Shown here: positions 14,575 to 15,414 of the stretch, piece by piece
Numbering within the stretch: the first letter of the stretch is position 1
Layout: every line of letters begins with the position of its first letter
Assembly: GCA_030041195.1 (NCBI GenBank)
Contig: JASHOI010000612.1
Span: forward strand, 1 to 15,414
Length of the DNA: 15,414 bases
Direction: 5' to 3'
From: Streptosporangiaceae bacterium
Lineage (GTDB): Bacteria > Actinomycetota > Actinomycetes > Streptosporangiales > Streptosporangiaceae
Position numbers and translations under genes: made by a program
The notes under the pieces: model-generated
Database searches by the model: none
Told to the model about the DNA's origin: nothing
Seen by the model: the letters and a program-made list of their open reading frames with translations, nothing else

Positions 14575-15414
14575 GTGACCACGCCCGCGGACCTGCGCGG
14601 CCAGGTCCGCGACTTCCTGGCCGATCACGACCCGGCGGCGACGGACCGGCTCGAGTTCCTCCGGGCGCGCTTCGACGCCGGCCTGGCCTGGGTGCACTAC
14701 CCGGCCGGCCTCGGCGGCCAGGGACTGTCCCGGGGCCTGCAGCCGGCCGTCGATGCTGAATTCGCCGCGGCAGGCGCGCCGAATAACCGCCCGGAACGCA
14801 ACGGTATCGGGCTGGGCATGGCCGCCCCGACGATCCTCGCCTTCGGCTCGCCGGAGCAGCAACGGCGCTGGTTGCGCCCGCTGTGGACCGGCGAGGAGAT
14901 CTGGTGCCAGCTGTTCAGCGAGCCGGGCGCCGGCTCCGACCTGGCCGGCCTGGCCACCCGCGCTGTCCGCGCTGAGGGGGACCCGGCGGGCTGGGCGGTG
15001 ACCGGGCAGAAGGTCTGGACCTCGTCGGCGCACCTGGCCCGGTGGGCGCTGCTGCTCGCCCGCTCCGATCCCGACGTGCCCAAGCACCAGGGCCTGACGT
15101 ACTTCGCCTGCGACATGACCGCGCCGGGCGTGGAGGTCAGGCCGCTGCGGCAGATCACCGGCGAGGCCGAGTTCAACGAGGTCTTCCTGACCGACGTGGC
15201 GATCCCCGACGCGGACCGGATCGGCGCGGTCGGCGAGGGCTGGAAGGTGGCCACCACCACGCTGATGAACGAGCGGGTTTCGATCGGCGGGGGAGCGGTG
15301 CCGCGGGAGGGCGGCATGATCGCCTCGGCCGCGGCCGCCTGGCGGGCCAGCCCGCAGCTGCGCACCCCGGGCCTGCACGACCGGCTGCTGCGGCTGTGGG
15401 CCGACGCCGAGGTG
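14575..15414 (+). CDS. acyl-CoA dehydrogenase (3' partial)
   Basis: GTG 14575 opens a frame that runs to the end of the window (280 codons, no stop), so the gene is cut at 15414. It begins 25 bases after the SDR stop, which places it in the same operon; the ribosome-binding site is weak. After a short N-terminal helical part (about 1-70, with HYPAGLGGQGLS at 41-52), the middle domain shows CQLFSEPGAGSD (111-122), GQKVWTSSAH (144-153) and VEVRPLRQITGEAEFNEVF (187-205), all standard acyl-CoA dehydrogenase landmarks. The C-terminal catalytic domain is only begun (GEGWKVATTTLMNER). It is not a close copy of the first acyl-CoA dehydrogenase here; two such genes together may form a heteromer, as for some sterol-degrading enzymes, or act on successive substrates. 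Confidence 0.9.
   Translation, partial: MTTPADLRGQVRDFLADHDPAATDRLEFLRARFDAGLAWVHYPAGLGGQGLSRGLQPAVDAEFAAAGAPNNRPERNGIGLGMAAPTILAFGSPEQQRRWLRPLWTGEEIWCQLFSEPGAGSDLAGLATRAVRAEGDPAGWAVTGQKVWTSSAHLARWALLLARSDPDVPKHQGLTYFACDMTAPGVEVRPLRQITGEAEFNEVFLTDVAIPDADRIGAVGEGWKVATTTLMNERVSIGGGAVPREGGMIASAAAAWRASPQLRTPGLHDRLLRLWADAEV

Noticed and set aside
14350..15378. 342-codon minus-strand frame opposite the last gene
   Set aside because: The plus strand reads continuously as an acyl-CoA dehydrogenase to the window edge; the minus frame is a shadow.

Overview
The window is very GC-rich DNA from an actinomycete-like bacterium (Actinomycetota). The evidence is G/C-rich third codon positions, GTG starts, purine-rich ribosome-binding sites (GGAGG type), tightly packed operons, and families such as PCu(A)C, GtrA, DrrA/NodI-type ABC exporters and many acyl-CoA enzymes. 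Genus and species cannot be told from the sequence alone.

Layout. (1) 2-484: the 3' part of a secreted PCu(A)C-like protein, cut by the window edge. (2) 546-620: tRNA-Pro(GGG), followed by an AT-richer islet that holds a 12-bp tandem repeat and a gene (701-1490) for an I-Ssp6803I-like PD-(D/E)XK endonuclease interrupted by one frameshift. (3) 4566-1514, minus strand: a two-gene redox operon with an ATGA overlap. It encodes a six-helix ferric-reductase-like b-haem membrane protein with a long repeat-rich tail, then a NuoF-like flavoprotein fused to a small ferredoxin. (4) 4976-5896, plus strand: a divergent membrane-anchored GT51 transglycosylase. It converges on a GtrA-family membrane protein (6705-6076, minus), with a strong hairpin between them. 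(5) 6882-9604, plus strand: an ABC-2 exporter operon with one ATPase and two permeases. The ATPase carries what looks like an in-frame palindromic insertion. (6) 9720-9878: a 52-aa membrane protein with an excellent ribosome-binding site. (7) 12446-9902, minus strand: a compact operon of phosphotriesterase-like lactonase, VOC protein and crotonase. It diverges from a plus-strand operon of acyl-CoA dehydrogenase, SDR and a second acyl-CoA dehydrogenase that runs off the window at 15414. A perfect 12-bp palindrome lies in the shared promoter region.

How the parts may work together. The redox pair could pass electrons from NAD(P)H through FMN and Fe-S clusters to membrane haems. The divergent catabolic operons encode the dehydrogenation, hydration/isomerisation and 3-hydroxyacyl oxidation steps of a beta-oxidation-like route plus a possible lactone-opening hydrolase, but no thiolase or CoA ligase lies within the window. 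No phage, IS element or CRISPR array was found. The most unusual signals are the broken homing-endonuclease-like gene beside a tRNA, the palindromic insert in the ABC ATPase, the NuoF-ferredoxin/cytochrome pair, and the GT51 protein with a lost motif.
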